Shown here: positions 16,746-25,780 of the stretch, piece after piece
Numbering within the stretch: the first letter of the stretch is position 1
How the letters are laid out: every line of letters starts with the position of its first letter
Assembly (NCBI GenBank): GCA_029263315.1
Contig: JAJCXR010000048.1
Coordinates: forward strand, 1 to 64,000
DNA from: Acidobacteriota bacterium
GTDB taxonomy: Bacteria > Acidobacteriota > Thermoanaerobaculia > Multivoradales > J023
Direction of reading: 5' to 3'
Length of the DNA stretch: 64,000 bases
Translations under genes and position numbers: made by a program
The notes under the pieces: model-generated
The model's database searches: none
The model's input: the letters and a program-made list of their open reading frames with translations, nothing else
What the model was told of the DNA's origin: nothing

Positions 16746-18857
16746 GGCGGTAGACCACGACGCCACATCGCCACCTTCGAAGCCGTCGCCGAACAGCGGC
16801 GGCTCGATGGGTCCACAACCGGTGTCCAGGTGCAGACACTGCACCCACTCCGGATGGTCGACAAAGGGATTGCGATTGCCTTGGAATTGGTAGACCACCT
16901 CGTTGCGCAGGCGCTCGTCATCGTCCACCGGATCGGCGGCATGCCAGGCCAGAACCGTCGTCAGGCGGCCCATGAAAGCCGTGCCGGTGGTATTGCTGCC
17001 GCTGCCGACGATCAAGGAGGTGTCGTCGGTGAGCACCAGATCCGGCTCCGGAAGTCCGGTGACCCCATGGTTGCCGCCCTCATAGCGTAGATCCATGTAA
17101 AGCACGGTGCGGGCGACATCGCCCTTGCGGTGATTCCACGCTTCCCAGGTGCCGGTGCCACCGTCCGAGCCGGTGAACCAGTTGGAGTTGCCGGGGTAGG
17201 TACCGCTGCCGCCCCCTTGGCCATTGTTGACCTCGCTTTGCCGTTCCGTGCAGGACCCGCTACAGGTGCCGAAGGCGCGGGAACCGCGATCCGAGTTGTA
17301 GCCGATATTGGCCAAACGCAGATGGTGGCAATCGGTGTAGGGGTAGCTGTTGCCGTTGTCCGGAAAGCCGTAGGTCTTGGGCCAGGTGTGCTCGCGGTTG
17401 TAGAAGGAGTTGCCGCCCCCCTGCTTCGTCTCACTGGAGTTTTTGTAAAGGGTGAGAATGCGACCGCCGTCGGCGGGATCCTCGTCCGCCAGCTCGAGGA
17501 TGTCCCAGGTGTCGGTGGTGCCGTCGGTGTAGGGATAGAGCTGATGATCGTCGATGGCATCGTGCAGCGTCGAGCGCAGGGTCGCCGACGACGTCGCGTC
17601 CACCCCTTGGTAGTAGGTGCTGACATCCCCTAGATTGAGGCTGCCCGGGGTGTTCAGGGCTTCCCCCTCGCCTAAGGTGCCGCTGAATCCCGGCAGACCC
17701 TCGCCGTCGAAGTCGTTGCGCAGCCAGTCGTCGGCGCTGTCGCTATCGCCGTAATTAGGAAGCCGCGACGCTCCTCCCGGGATGCCGCTCAGGCCACCGT
17801 GACCGTCGGCCAGCACAGAAGTGGAATAGGTCGAGCCGACGCCATGGGACAGGGCCACGGAGTCGTAGAGCGCCGTCCACGGCGTGACATCGAGGCTGCC
17901 GTTGTCGTCGCCGTCCAGATCATCGCCCACCGTGCCGCTCCAATCGGCCACCAGCAGCAAGGTCAAGGTGTCGTTGGCCAGGAGGTCGGTGAGAAAGCCG
18001 GTGGTCCAAAAGCCCGAGCTGTCGGTGGAGCCCACGGCCAAGGCACCGTCCACTTGACCGCCGCCGTCCACCAGCAGAATCGACGCCTGGGAATAGTCGG
18101 TTTGGCCATCGCCCCAGATCTCGACATATTCGTGGTCATCGGCGCCCACATGATCCGCCACCACCTCGTGCAGCAGGGGATCGGCGCCGCCGCCGAGGGT
18201 CGTCGAATTGATCTCCCCCGGGGTGTTGACCGCCTCGAAGGATTCCAAATTGCCCGGTAAGGTGGGCAGCCCCGTGCCGTCCCAATCGTTGCGCGTCCAG
18301 TCCTCGATGCTGTTGGTATCGGTGCCGTTTGGAATACGCGAGGCACCGCCGGGGGAGAATATTTCGCCGTCGAAGAATTCCGCCAGCACCGTCTCCGCCC
18401 CGTAGTGATGGTCGCCCACATCGCCGTCGATGACGCCGACGGAATCGAGCACCGAGGTCCATGGCGTGCTATCTAGGACACCGTCGTCGCCGACATCGAG
18501 GTCGACTCCGACGCTGCCGCTCCAACCGTCCACCAGCAGCAGGGTGAAGGAATCGTCGTGGTCGAAATCGTCGGTCTGAAAGCCGGAAAACCACAGGCCG
18601 TCCGCATCCGTCGTGCCGACGGTATAGGTCGATCCGACCATGCCGCTGTCCGACCCCACATCGCCCTCGATCTGCACCACCGTCAGGTGGGAATAGTCGG
18701 TGGACGGGGTGCCTAGGATCTCAACAAACTCGTAGAGATCGGAGCCGGTGTGGTTACCGACGAATTCGTTGATCACCTGACCACGGGTGGGGGTCACAGA
18801 CAGCAGGAAGGCAACCGCAAGGGTGCCGAGGAGCACTGATTTTGCATGGCTGAGCAT
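16734..18857 (-). CDS. Secreted endonuclease I-family nuclease with two N-terminal lamin-tail-like domains
   Basis: This 707-residue exported protein has a signal peptide (residues 1-26). Two homologous beta domains follow at about 27-215 and 228-405, both built on VINEFV/LHEVVADH, then YEFVEI/HEYVEI, then GGASR and NTPGEIN/NTPGSLN. They resemble LTD (lamin-tail) domains common in secreted bacterial nucleases. The C-terminal part (about 415-690) is an endonuclease I/EndA-type His-Me nuclease with YNREHTWPK (catalytic His near residue 490), DCHHLRLAN and NHRKGDVAR. It probably degrades extracellular DNA or RNA. GGAGA lies six bases before the ATG. It is a single gene. Confidence 0.9.
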   Translation of the reverse strand: MLSHAKSVLLGTLAVAFLLSVTPTRGQVINEFVGNHTGSDLYEFVEILGTPSTDYSHLTVVQIEGDVGSDSGMVGSTYTVGTTDADGLWFSGFQTDDFDHDDSFTLLLVDGWSGSVGVDLDVGDDGVLDSTPWTSVLDSVGVIDGDVGDHHYGAETVLAEFFDGEIFSPGGASRIPNGTDTNSIEDWTRNDWDGTGLPTLPGNLESFEAVNTPGEINSTTLGGGADPLLHEVVADHVGADDHEYVEIWGDGQTDYSQASILLVDGGGQVDGALAVGSTDSSGFWTTGFLTDLLANDTLTLLLVADWSGTVGDDLDGDDNGSLDVTPWTALYDSVALSHGVGSTYSTSVLADGHGGLSGIPGGASRLPNYGDSDSADDWLRNDFDGEGLPGFSGTLGEGEALNTPGSLNLGDVSTYYQGVDATSSATLRSTLHDAIDDHQLYPYTDGTTDTWDILELADEDPADGGRILTLYKNSSETKQGGGNSFYNREHTWPKTYGFPDNGNSYPYTDCHHLRLANIGYNSDRGSRAFGTCSGSCTERQSEVNNGQGGGSGTYPGNSNWFTGSDGGTGTWEAWNHRKGDVARTVLYMDLRYEGGNHGVTGLPEPDLVLTDDTSLIVGSGSNTTGTAFMGRLTTVLAWHAADPVDDDERLRNEVVYQFQGNRNPFVDHPEWVQCLHLDTGCGPIEPPLFGDGFEGGDVASWSTAVGR

Positions 18858-18952
18858 GGAGGTCTCCGGAAAGGCGGGTCAAGTCCCGCCCTAGCAAAGC
18901 TGAAATTCGAGGGATGGGTTGAGGGAGAAATTCTACCAGGCGATGGGCTCGA

Positions 18953-20509
18953 TCACGAGTCGCCGCACGCTGCCGCAAAGGCGAGGCTATCCAACACTTG
19001 GGGCATGGAGCGACCCAGCGAGCTCTCGTACTGACGCAACACCCCGGTGTGGGTGTCACGCACCGTCAAGGACAGCTGAAGATCGGTGGCGGCCGCGGCG
19101 AACACCCACAGGTGACCGTTGTAGTCACAACCATCGACGACTTTGACCAACACCTCGAGATGCTCAGGATCAAAAAAGAAAAAGGCCCCTGAAGAATTGC
19201 TGCGACCGGCCACTTGTCCGAGGCCGCTGCCTGAGACGCCGTCTCGCCATTGCACACTGACCTTGAAACGCCCATCCCGCAGACACAGGGTCGACGGACC
19301 GTCCAAGCACTGCATGTCCAGCAAACGACCCCGCAGCTCGCTGCCGGGCGATGCGGTCCAGGTGACCAAGGCGGTGCCCGTTGCATCTGCCGCCACGGCG
19401 GGTGAGCGAGAGAGCAAATGGTGCGATGTGTTGAGCGTGATCTCATCCCCCCATGGCAGCGGCGACATGTCCGAGTCCGGGAGCCAACGGAGGCGGATCT
19501 CTTCCGGAGAGCCTAAGGTCGCCCCCCCAGTCTCCCAAACCACGAAAAAGCCGTCGTCCGTCGCGGCGACCTTCGAAAAACTAAACGTGTCCGGCTCGGT
19601 TTCAGTAATCTTGAAGGAATCTCCCACTGCCTCCCCCATGGCGTCCAGTCGACGGCCATGGAGCTCCTTGATACCGTTGCCACTCCAAACCCACGTCGCC
19701 AAACCTTCACCATGCTCGGTCATTGCCAAGGAGACCCCCGACTCTGGAATCTCTTGCGCTGCGACCTCGATCGACTCCGCCACCGGCTGCGCCGCCGCGG
19801 TATAACGGCGACTGCGCAATCCAAACCCCGAGACCCCTCCACTGCTCGATTCCGTCCAAACCACGAGGAACCCACCATCCGGAGTCGCTGCCACGTCCGG
19901 CCGTCGCGTGCGGCCCGTCGTCGACTCTGAGATCTGGAAGACATCGCCCAAGGCACCATCTTCTTCCACCTTGCGTCCCTGGATTCCCCACAGATCCCCA
20001 CTGTTCGTTGTCTCGAAAGTGCTCCAGACGACAATGAAATCACGTTCCCCAAGTCCTATCGCACGATGGGTGCCGCTATTGGCGGTCGGGCCGGAGATCG
20101 CCATCTCCATCCCCAGCTTCTGACCCCTTGCATCGAGTCGGCGTCCGAACACATCCGCGCCCAGATTATTCCAGGTCACCAGAAATTGACCGCTCTTGGC
20201 CCGACCTATCGAGGGACGGGCGTAGTAGCCAGTGGTGATGTTGTTGACGATGAAGGTCTCTCCCAGGGGCTCGCCCAGGGAAGAGAATCGGCGACCTTGG
20301 ACGTTGGAGAGATAACCCCCAAATGGATTGTATGTGTTGTCCCAGACCACCACGAAGCCGTCTGGCCCAGCGACTATCTTCGACCCCGCGACCCGTCCTT
20401 CCTGATCGAGACGGAAGTCCTCGCCGATGGGTATTTGGGCCAGCGCTGAGCCAACCATTCCCAGACACAAGGCCAACAAAGGCACGACCCATCGAATGAT
20501 CCTTGACAT
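18953..20509 (-). CDS. Secreted seven-repeat (propeller-like) protein with C-terminal module
   Basis: This exported protein of 518 residues has a signal peptide (RWVVPLLALCLGMVGSALAQ). I chose ATG 20509 because AGGGGG precedes it and it begins right before that peptide. Seven repeats of about 50 residues follow, each with a strand of the type F.VVW or LVTW (GFVVVWDN, QFLVTWNN, DFIVVWST, GFLVVWTES, GLATWVWS, GFFVVWET, ALVTWTAS), which fits a seven-bladed propeller. The last 110 residues (LCLRDGRFKVSVQWRD, DPEHLEVLVKVVDG, GHLWVFAAA) form a module I have seen in secreted proteins of Acidobacteriota. The ligand is unknown. Confidence 0.75.
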   Translation of the reverse strand: MSRIIRWVVPLLALCLGMVGSALAQIPIGEDFRLDQEGRVAGSKIVAGPDGFVVVWDNTYNPFGGYLSNVQGRRFSSLGEPLGETFIVNNITTGYYARPSIGRAKSGQFLVTWNNLGADVFGRRLDARGQKLGMEMAISGPTANSGTHRAIGLGERDFIVVWSTFETTNSGDLWGIQGRKVEEDGALGDVFQISESTTGRTRRPDVAATPDGGFLVVWTESSSGGVSGFGLRSRRYTAAAQPVAESIEVAAQEIPESGVSLAMTEHGEGLATWVWSGNGIKELHGRRLDAMGEAVGDSFKITETEPDTFSFSKVAATDDGFFVVWETGGATLGSPEEIRLRWLPDSDMSPLPWGDEITLNTSHHLLSRSPAVAADATGTALVTWTASPGSELRGRLLDMQCLDGPSTLCLRDGRFKVSVQWRDGVSGSGLGQVAGRSNSSGAFFFFDPEHLEVLVKVVDGCDYNGHLWVFAAAATDLQLSLTVRDTHTGVLRQYESSLGRSMPQVLDSLAFAAACGDS

Positions 20510-20582
20510 GGAAAACCCCCTCGTCCAAATTTTGGATACCGAGGTGATCATCTCACAGCTATTTGTAGGGGAAAAAGAATGA

Positions 20583-20658
20583 TGGTGGGTCGTGCAGGTC
20601 TCGAACCTGCGACCCGCGGATTAAAAGTCCGCTGCTCTACCAACTGAGCTAACGACCC
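20583..20658 (-). tRNA. tRNA-Lys (TTT)
   Basis: On the minus strand the sequence starts GGGTCGTTAGCTCAGTTGG at 20658 and ends ACGACCCACCA at 20583. The 7-bp acceptor stem GGGTCGT/ACGACCC is perfect, the D-loop has AGCTCAGTTGGTAGAGC, and the anticodon loop CTTTTAA gives anticodon TTT. The T-arm is GCAGGTTCGAGACCTGC. CCA is encoded. Length 76 nt. Confidence 0.97.
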
Positions 20659-20930
20659 CACCGGCGACGGAGTATACAAGATACGTTCGAATCCTGGGTA
20701 CCCCCGATTTCGCTACTTTTTCAACTTCTGTTGCATAGCACCGCATTTCGCCATAGGGGCCGGCGGGATTGCCAATCCATTCCACATGACGGTGTTCTGT
20801 CGACAACATCGTTGCATTGGGTAGGGATAGACACCGCCTTGGTGACAGCTACTCGGGCAGTGGTTCCCTAGAGCCCAGGAGATGGGGCCTAGAAGATAGA
20901 CTCGACCTCGACCTTCCCTGAGGAGCCTCG

Positions 20931-23582
20931 ATGAGCGATCTCAAATCCTTGATCGGCAAGCTCGACCCGGTCTGCCGCAGCGCCCTGGAAACCGCCGCTG
21001 CCCTATGCGTTTCGCAGACCCACTACAACGTCGAGGTGGAGCATGTGTTGATCAAGCTGTTGGACATGCAGGCCTCAGACGTGCACGCCGTATTGCGCTA
21101 CTTCGAGATCGACGCCGGGGAGGTTCTGAAGCAGGCGACGGCGGCCATGGAAGGATTCGACCGCGGCAATAGCCGGACGCCTGCCATGTCGCCGCAAGTG
21201 GTGCGCTGGTTGCGGGAGGCCTGGAATGTATCGTCTCTTCACTTGGGGGCCAGCAGCGTGCGGTCCGGCGCCATGTTGCTGGCCTTGCTGCAAGACAGCC
21301 AACTGAGGGGCCCGACGTTGGAGTCCTGCCCGGCGTTGATGGCCATCAAGGTGCCGGTGCTGGAGGAGAACCTCGGTGAGCTGGTGCGCTTCTCCGCCGA
21401 GGCCACCGCCCCGCAGACGGCGGCCGGTGGCAATGCCGTGGGCGGTCCGCTCCAGGGAGACGCCGTGGCAGCGGAGGGCTCGGCCCTCGCCAAGTTCACC
21501 GTCGATCTCACCGCCGAAGCCCGGGAAGGTCGTATCGATCCCATCCGCGGTCGCGACCAAGAGATTCGTCAAGTGCTCGACATCTTGACCCGACGACGCC
21601 AAAACAACCCCATCTTGGTGGGCGACGCCGGGGTCGGCAAGACGGCGGTGGCCGAGGGATTTGCCTTGCGGGTGGCGGCCGGCGACGTGCCCAAGAGCCT
21701 GCAACAGATCGCCGTCCGCACCCTGGACTTAGGGCTACTGCAGGCGGGTGCCGGCATCAAGGGCGAATTCGAAGAACGCCTCAAATCGGTGATCAGCGAG
21801 GTCAAGGGGGCGCCCCAACCCATCGTCCTGTTCATCGACGAAGCCCATACCTTGATCGGCGCCGGCAACCAAAGCGGCCAGGGGGACGCCGCCAACCTGC
21901 TCAAACCCGCCCTGGCGCGGGGCGAGCTGCGCACCATCGCCGCCACCACCTGGGCCGAGTACAAGAAGTACTTCGAGAAGGATGCGGCCCTGACCCGTCG
22001 CTTCCAGCTGGTGAAGATCGAAGAACCCGACGAAGCGGCGGCCATCGACATGCTGCGCGGCATCGCCCCCAAGCTGGAGACCCACCACGGCGTGCGCATC
22101 CTCGATGTGGCGGTGCAAGATGCCGTCTCCCTGTCGCATCGCTACCTGGCGGACCGACGGCTGCCGGACAAAGCGATCAGCATCCTCGACACCGCCTGTG
22201 CTCGGGTGGCCTTGGCCCAGGACAGCACTCCGCCACAAATCGAAGACATCGATCGCCGCATCCAGCGGACGGAGCAGGAGTTCGACATCCTGATGCGCGA
22301 GATGCTCAACCGCGACAGCCCCACCGGCATCAAGCAGAGCAGCGCCGCCGATCGCCTGGCGGAGCAGTTGGAGACGCTGAAGGAGCGGCGGCGAGAGCTG
22401 CACCGACGCTGGCAGGAAGAGCGCCACATGGTGGTGGAGATTCAAGACAAGCAACAGCAGCTCGACGCCATGCGCCAAGCCGGGGACGGCGAAAGCGAGC
22501 CGGAGCGGCTGTTGGCGGAGCAGGTCGAAAACCTGCTGCATGCCTGTGAGACCTTCCAAGGGGAGGCGCCGATGGTTCCGGTGGCGGTGGACGCCCGCAC
22601 CGTGGCGTCGGTGATCTCCGGCTGGACCGGCATCCCCGTCGGCCGCATGATGCAGGACGAGATCCAGAGCATCCTCACCCTGGAAGAACAAATGGCCGAG
22701 CGACTGATCGGCCAACCGCAGGCCCTCGACGCCATTTGCCGCCGTATCTCCACTTCCCGGGCGGGCCTCGAAGATCCGGCCAAACCAAAGGGCGTCTTCA
22801 TGCTGGTCGGCCCCTCGGGGGTGGGTAAGACGGAAACCGCCGCCACCCTGGCGGAGATCCTCTACGGCGGCGAGCGCAACATGGTGTCGGTGAACATGTC
22901 CGAATTCCAAGAGGCCCACTCCGTCGCCACCTTGAAGGGGGCACCCCCCGGCTATGTCGGTTTCGGCAAGGGAGGCGTGCTCACCGAGGCGGTGCGGCGG
23001 CGCCCCCATTCGGTGGTATTGCTCGACGAGATGGAAAAAGCCCACCCCGACGTCACCGAGCTGTTCTACCAAGTCTTCGACAAGGGCATGCTGGAGGACG
23101 GCGAAGGGGTGCCGGTGGACTTCAAGCACACCATCTTCCTGCTCACTTCCAACGTCGGCGATCAACTGATCCTCGAGGCCTGCCGCACCAGCGCCGGGCG
23201 CCCCGACGCCGACAAGTTGGTGGAACGGCTCCGGCCGGAGCTGCTCAGCCACTTTCGCGCCGCCTTCCTCGGCCGTCTGGTGGTGGTCCCCTACCTCACC
23301 CTGGGACGGCGGGAAATCCAGCGCATCGTCGAGCTCAAGTTGCAGGCCATCCAGCAACGCATCCGCAGCAATCACGGCGCCGAGCTGACCTTCGATGATG
23401 GGCTGATGGCGGCCTTGGCGGACAAATGCACCGCCGAGGAAAGCGGCGCCCGCAACATCGACCACATCTTGACCCAAACCCTGTTGCCGGAGCTGTCGGG
23501 ACAGATCCTCGAGCGCATGGCCCGCGGTGAGGAATTTGAGCACGTGCACATCTCGGTGGATGAAATGGGCCGCTTTCTCTAG
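20931..23582 (+). CDS. clpV: ClpV/TssH-type AAA+ ATPase (type VI secretion)
   Basis: This 883-residue double-AAA+ ClpB-like protein is of the TssH class, which recycles contracted TssB/TssC sheaths. The N-terminal Clp-N domain begins LIGKLDPVCRSALETAA, typical of ClpV rather than ClpB. The first ATPase has GDAGVGKTAVAEG and LFIDEAHTLIGAG, with the coiled middle region following at about residues 440-540. The second ATPase has GPSGVGKTETAATL and VLLDEMEKAHPD. GAGGAG lies six bases before the ATG. No other T6SS gene (tssB, tssC, hcp, vgrG, tssF) is in the window, so it is either an orphan or part of a scattered system. Confidence 0.93.
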   Translation: MSDLKSLIGKLDPVCRSALETAAALCVSQTHYNVEVEHVLIKLLDMQASDVHAVLRYFEIDAGEVLKQATAAMEGFDRGNSRTPAMSPQVVRWLREAWNVSSLHLGASSVRSGAMLLALLQDSQLRGPTLESCPALMAIKVPVLEENLGELVRFSAEATAPQTAAGGNAVGGPLQGDAVAAEGSALAKFTVDLTAEAREGRIDPIRGRDQEIRQVLDILTRRRQNNPILVGDAGVGKTAVAEGFALRVAAGDVPKSLQQIAVRTLDLGLLQAGAGIKGEFEERLKSVISEVKGAPQPIVLFIDEAHTLIGAGNQSGQGDAANLLKPALARGELRTIAATTWAEYKKYFEKDAALTRRFQLVKIEEPDEAAAIDMLRGIAPKLETHHGVRILDVAVQDAVSLSHRYLADRRLPDKAISILDTACARVALAQDSTPPQIEDIDRRIQRTEQEFDILMREMLNRDSPTGIKQSSAADRLAEQLETLKERRRELHRRWQEERHMVVEIQDKQQQLDAMRQAGDGESEPERLLAEQVENLLHACETFQGEAPMVPVAVDARTVASVISGWTGIPVGRMMQDEIQSILTLEEQMAERLIGQPQALDAICRRISTSRAGLEDPAKPKGVFMLVGPSGVGKTETAATLAEILYGGERNMVSVNMSEFQEAHSVATLKGAPPGYVGFGKGGVLTEAVRRRPHSVVLLDEMEKAHPDVTELFYQVFDKGMLEDGEGVPVDFKHTIFLLTSNVGDQLILEACRTSAGRPDADKLVERLRPELLSHFRAAFLGRLVVVPYLTLGRREIQRIVELKLQAIQQRIRSNHGAELTFDDGLMAALADKCTAEESGARNIDHILTQTLLPELSGQILERMARGEEFEHVHISVDEMGRFL

Positions 23583-23593
23583 TGGTCGGGCAC

Positions 23594-24313
23594 CTATCGC
23601 CGAGCCACCCCCTGCGTCGGCGCCGACAGGCGCAGCTCGTCGATCACCACCCCCGGTCCTTGCGCGAGCACGTAGAGCACCGCCGCGGCGACATCGTCGG
23701 ACACCAGGGCCTGACCCTCGGCGGCCCCCGGCTCGATTGTCAGGTCGTCGAAAAACGGCGTACGCACCAAGCCGGGATGGATCAAGCTGACCCGTAGGCC
23801 GCCCTTGGCGGTCTCCTGTCGCAGGGCCTGGGCGAATCCCCGCAGGGCAAATTTGCTGGCACAGTAGACGCTGCCCTGCCGTTTGCCCTCGAAGGCGGCT
23901 TCGGAGCCGATGAAGATCAAGTCGCCACGGCCTTGGCGTTTGAGCTGCGGCACCAGTGCCCGGGCGACAAAGGCCTGGCTGGTGAAATTCAAATCCATCA
24001 AGGAACGGATGTGGGCGAAGGAAAACTCTTCCAGATGCGCCAAGTGCCCGCGACCGGCCGCCAAGACGGCGCCGTCCAGCCCTCCGACACGGCGCAACAG
24101 GGCGTCGAGGGCCATCGGCAAGGCGTCGAGATCCGCCAAATCGAGAACCTCCGCTTGGAATCCCTCGTCCCCGGCGCCCTCCAGCTTGGCAAAATCCCGC
24201 CCCACTCCCACCACCCGATGCCCGGCCCGCAGGAGCTGTCGGCTGATCGCCGCCCCGATGCCCGAGGTGGCGCCGGTCACCAGATAGCGGCGGCTGTGGT
24301 CCGTGTCGCTCAT
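23594..24313 (-). CDS. Short-chain dehydrogenase/reductase
   Basis: This 239-residue classical SDR is an NAD(P)-dependent oxidoreductase of the cytosol. The cofactor loop VTGATSGIGAAISRQLL lies near residue 12 and the active-site YCASKFALRGF near residue 150, with an upstream Ser in FIGSEAAF. The C-terminal PG motif (LIHPGLVRTPFF) is also present. It lies 24 bp after the spore-lyase-like gene on the same strand, so they probably form a two-gene operon. The substrate cannot be deduced. Confidence 0.92.
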   Translation of the reverse strand: MSDTDHSRRYLVTGATSGIGAAISRQLLRAGHRVVGVGRDFAKLEGAGDEGFQAEVLDLADLDALPMALDALLRRVGGLDGAVLAAGRGHLAHLEEFSFAHIRSLMDLNFTSQAFVARALVPQLKRQGRGDLIFIGSEAAFEGKRQGSVYCASKFALRGFAQALRQETAKGGLRVSLIHPGLVRTPFFDDLTIEPGAAEGQALVSDDVAAAVLYVLAQGPGVVIDELRLSAPTQGVARR

Positions 24314-24337
24314 GCCGTGACGCTCACCCTGCCGTGC

Positions 24338-25375
24338 TCATGCCGTAGCCACTGCGGCGCTGCGCGGCGCAGTGTTGTCCGGCGAAGGTGTCGGACAAGG
24401 AAAAAACGCCGCGTCCGGCACGTACTGGGCCAACTCCTGACGCACAAAATCGAGCATCTCCGCTTCGAGGTCTCGACGATACGACACCATGCCGTCATGG
24501 CTGGCCAGGGGCCCCGCCAGCAAGGGCTCGTCGGCGTAGAGCTTCTCCAGTTGGCGGAAGAAACCGTGCGGCAGGCGGAAGGGGCCGAAGCTCACCGAAT
24601 GCACCGCTTCGCCGGGTACCCGGGAAAAAACTTGGCGAAACAGCCGTCGGTATTGCTGTCGATAATCGTCGCTGTAGATCAAAGGATCAAAACGCAGCCC
24701 CACCGGCCAGCCTCGATCGTGCAAGAGGCCTAAGGCATCAAGACGACGCTCCAAGGCCGGCACCTTGTGCTCCAGCGCCTCGGATACCTCCTGTGGCGTC
24801 ATGCTGAAGGCGACGATACAGCGGCTCCAGGGCTCCACCTCCAACAACGGTTTCCAGTGCAGACTCTTGGTGCGCAGCTCCAGGTGGGCCCGCGGCAAGC
24901 GACGGAAGAACGGCAAGCTGGCGGCGACAAAACCACTGACCCCTTCGAAGGCCAGGCTGTCGCAATCGTAGCCCGAGAAAAACCAACTGTCTTCCCGGCT
25001 CGCCTCCATGGTCGACTCGATGTCGCGGTGGAACTCCTCGTAGTTGACGAACAGCACGTAGTGGGCCGAGCGGTACATTCCTTGGAGAAAGCAGTAGCGG
25101 CAGTCGTAGAGGCAATTCAGCATGTGCGAGAAATAGAAGTTCCGCTCGCCGCCGATGCCGTAACCCGGCGGCGTCGGCAAGACACGCTGCCCCGCCTTGG
25201 CGGCCAGGATCAGGGACGGGCGGCGCTTCTGCAAGCGAAAGCTTTGGCCCTTGCGATTGAAGACCTCGCCGTAGCGCTCGATGGAGATGCTCGGCACCTT
25301 GGGGAAACGTCGGCAGATCTCCTCCACCCTCGGGTGCCCCGCCACCTCCTCCTCAATGTAGATCGCTCCGATCAT
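24338..25375 (-). CDS. Spore photoproduct lyase-like radical SAM protein
   Basis: This 345-residue radical SAM protein has the C-x3-C-x2-C cluster motif CLYDCRYC near residue 88, preceded by GERNFYFSHMLN and followed by YCFLQGMY. The overall layout (short N-terminal region, SYDCDSL-like strand, LRTKSLHWKPLL, and IVAFSMTPQEV) matches the SPL family, which repairs the spore thymine dimer in Firmicutes. Members in non-sporulating bacteria have unproven substrates; DNA photoproduct repair is plausible. GGAGGA lies eight bases before the ATG. It is followed by an SDR gene. The C-terminus extends beyond the family core by about 20 residues. Confidence 0.82.
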   Translation of the reverse strand: MIGAIYIEEEVAGHPRVEEICRRFPKVPSISIERYGEVFNRKGQSFRLQKRRPSLILAAKAGQRVLPTPPGYGIGGERNFYFSHMLNCLYDCRYCFLQGMYRSAHYVLFVNYEEFHRDIESTMEASREDSWFFSGYDCDSLAFEGVSGFVAASLPFFRRLPRAHLELRTKSLHWKPLLEVEPWSRCIVAFSMTPQEVSEALEHKVPALERRLDALGLLHDRGWPVGLRFDPLIYSDDYRQQYRRLFRQVFSRVPGEAVHSVSFGPFRLPHGFFRQLEKLYADEPLLAGPLASHDGMVSYRRDLEAEMLDFVRQELAQYVPDAAFFPCPTPSPDNTAPRSAAVATA

Positions 25376-25780
25376 GCTCGGGTCTCCTCCGCAGTGCCTT
25401 GACTCTTGCCGACGGCGGCGAGGATATCAAGCGCACCGCAACTCGGGACGAAGTCCTTCCAGGATTCTTTGCCCTCCTCGAGGCTCTTGTGGCGAAACCC
25501 GCGGCGAGGGAGATTCTCAAGGCTGAGAAAGGGGCCATCTCAGGTCTGAGAATCCACCAACCGGCGTGGTCAACGCTACGCCACTTGACCTACCGGTAAG
25601 TACGGACACGCCGACACTTGCGAACATCCCCCCATCTACGCCCCGACAAGACATGGCCAAGGGACGATGGCACCGGTCTTGCTGTTGAGGCATCTATCAA
25701 GTTTTTTCCCCTGCGAGCCATCTCGAGCACGCAGGGTGATACGCAGCTCAACGTCTCGCAACCGAATGTAGGAGGACACG
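25376..25780. other. Divergent intergenic region, 405 bp
   Basis: No gene is supported here. The region separates the radical SAM gene and the lipase-like gene and must contain promoters for both. Around 25670-25760 it is somewhat AT-richer. The lipase-like start is preceded by GGAGGA at 25771-25776. I see no clear operator or riboswitch. Confidence 0.35.

Noticed and set aside
21735..23549. 604-residue open frame antisense to clpV
   Set aside because: It is a long shadow produced by high GC in the third codon position of clpV, has no recognisable motif and would overlap a certain gene.
20931..23582. General chaperone ClpB
   Set aside because: The N-terminal domain begins with the ClpV-type LDPVCRSALE sequence and the middle region is short, so TssH/ClpV is favoured.
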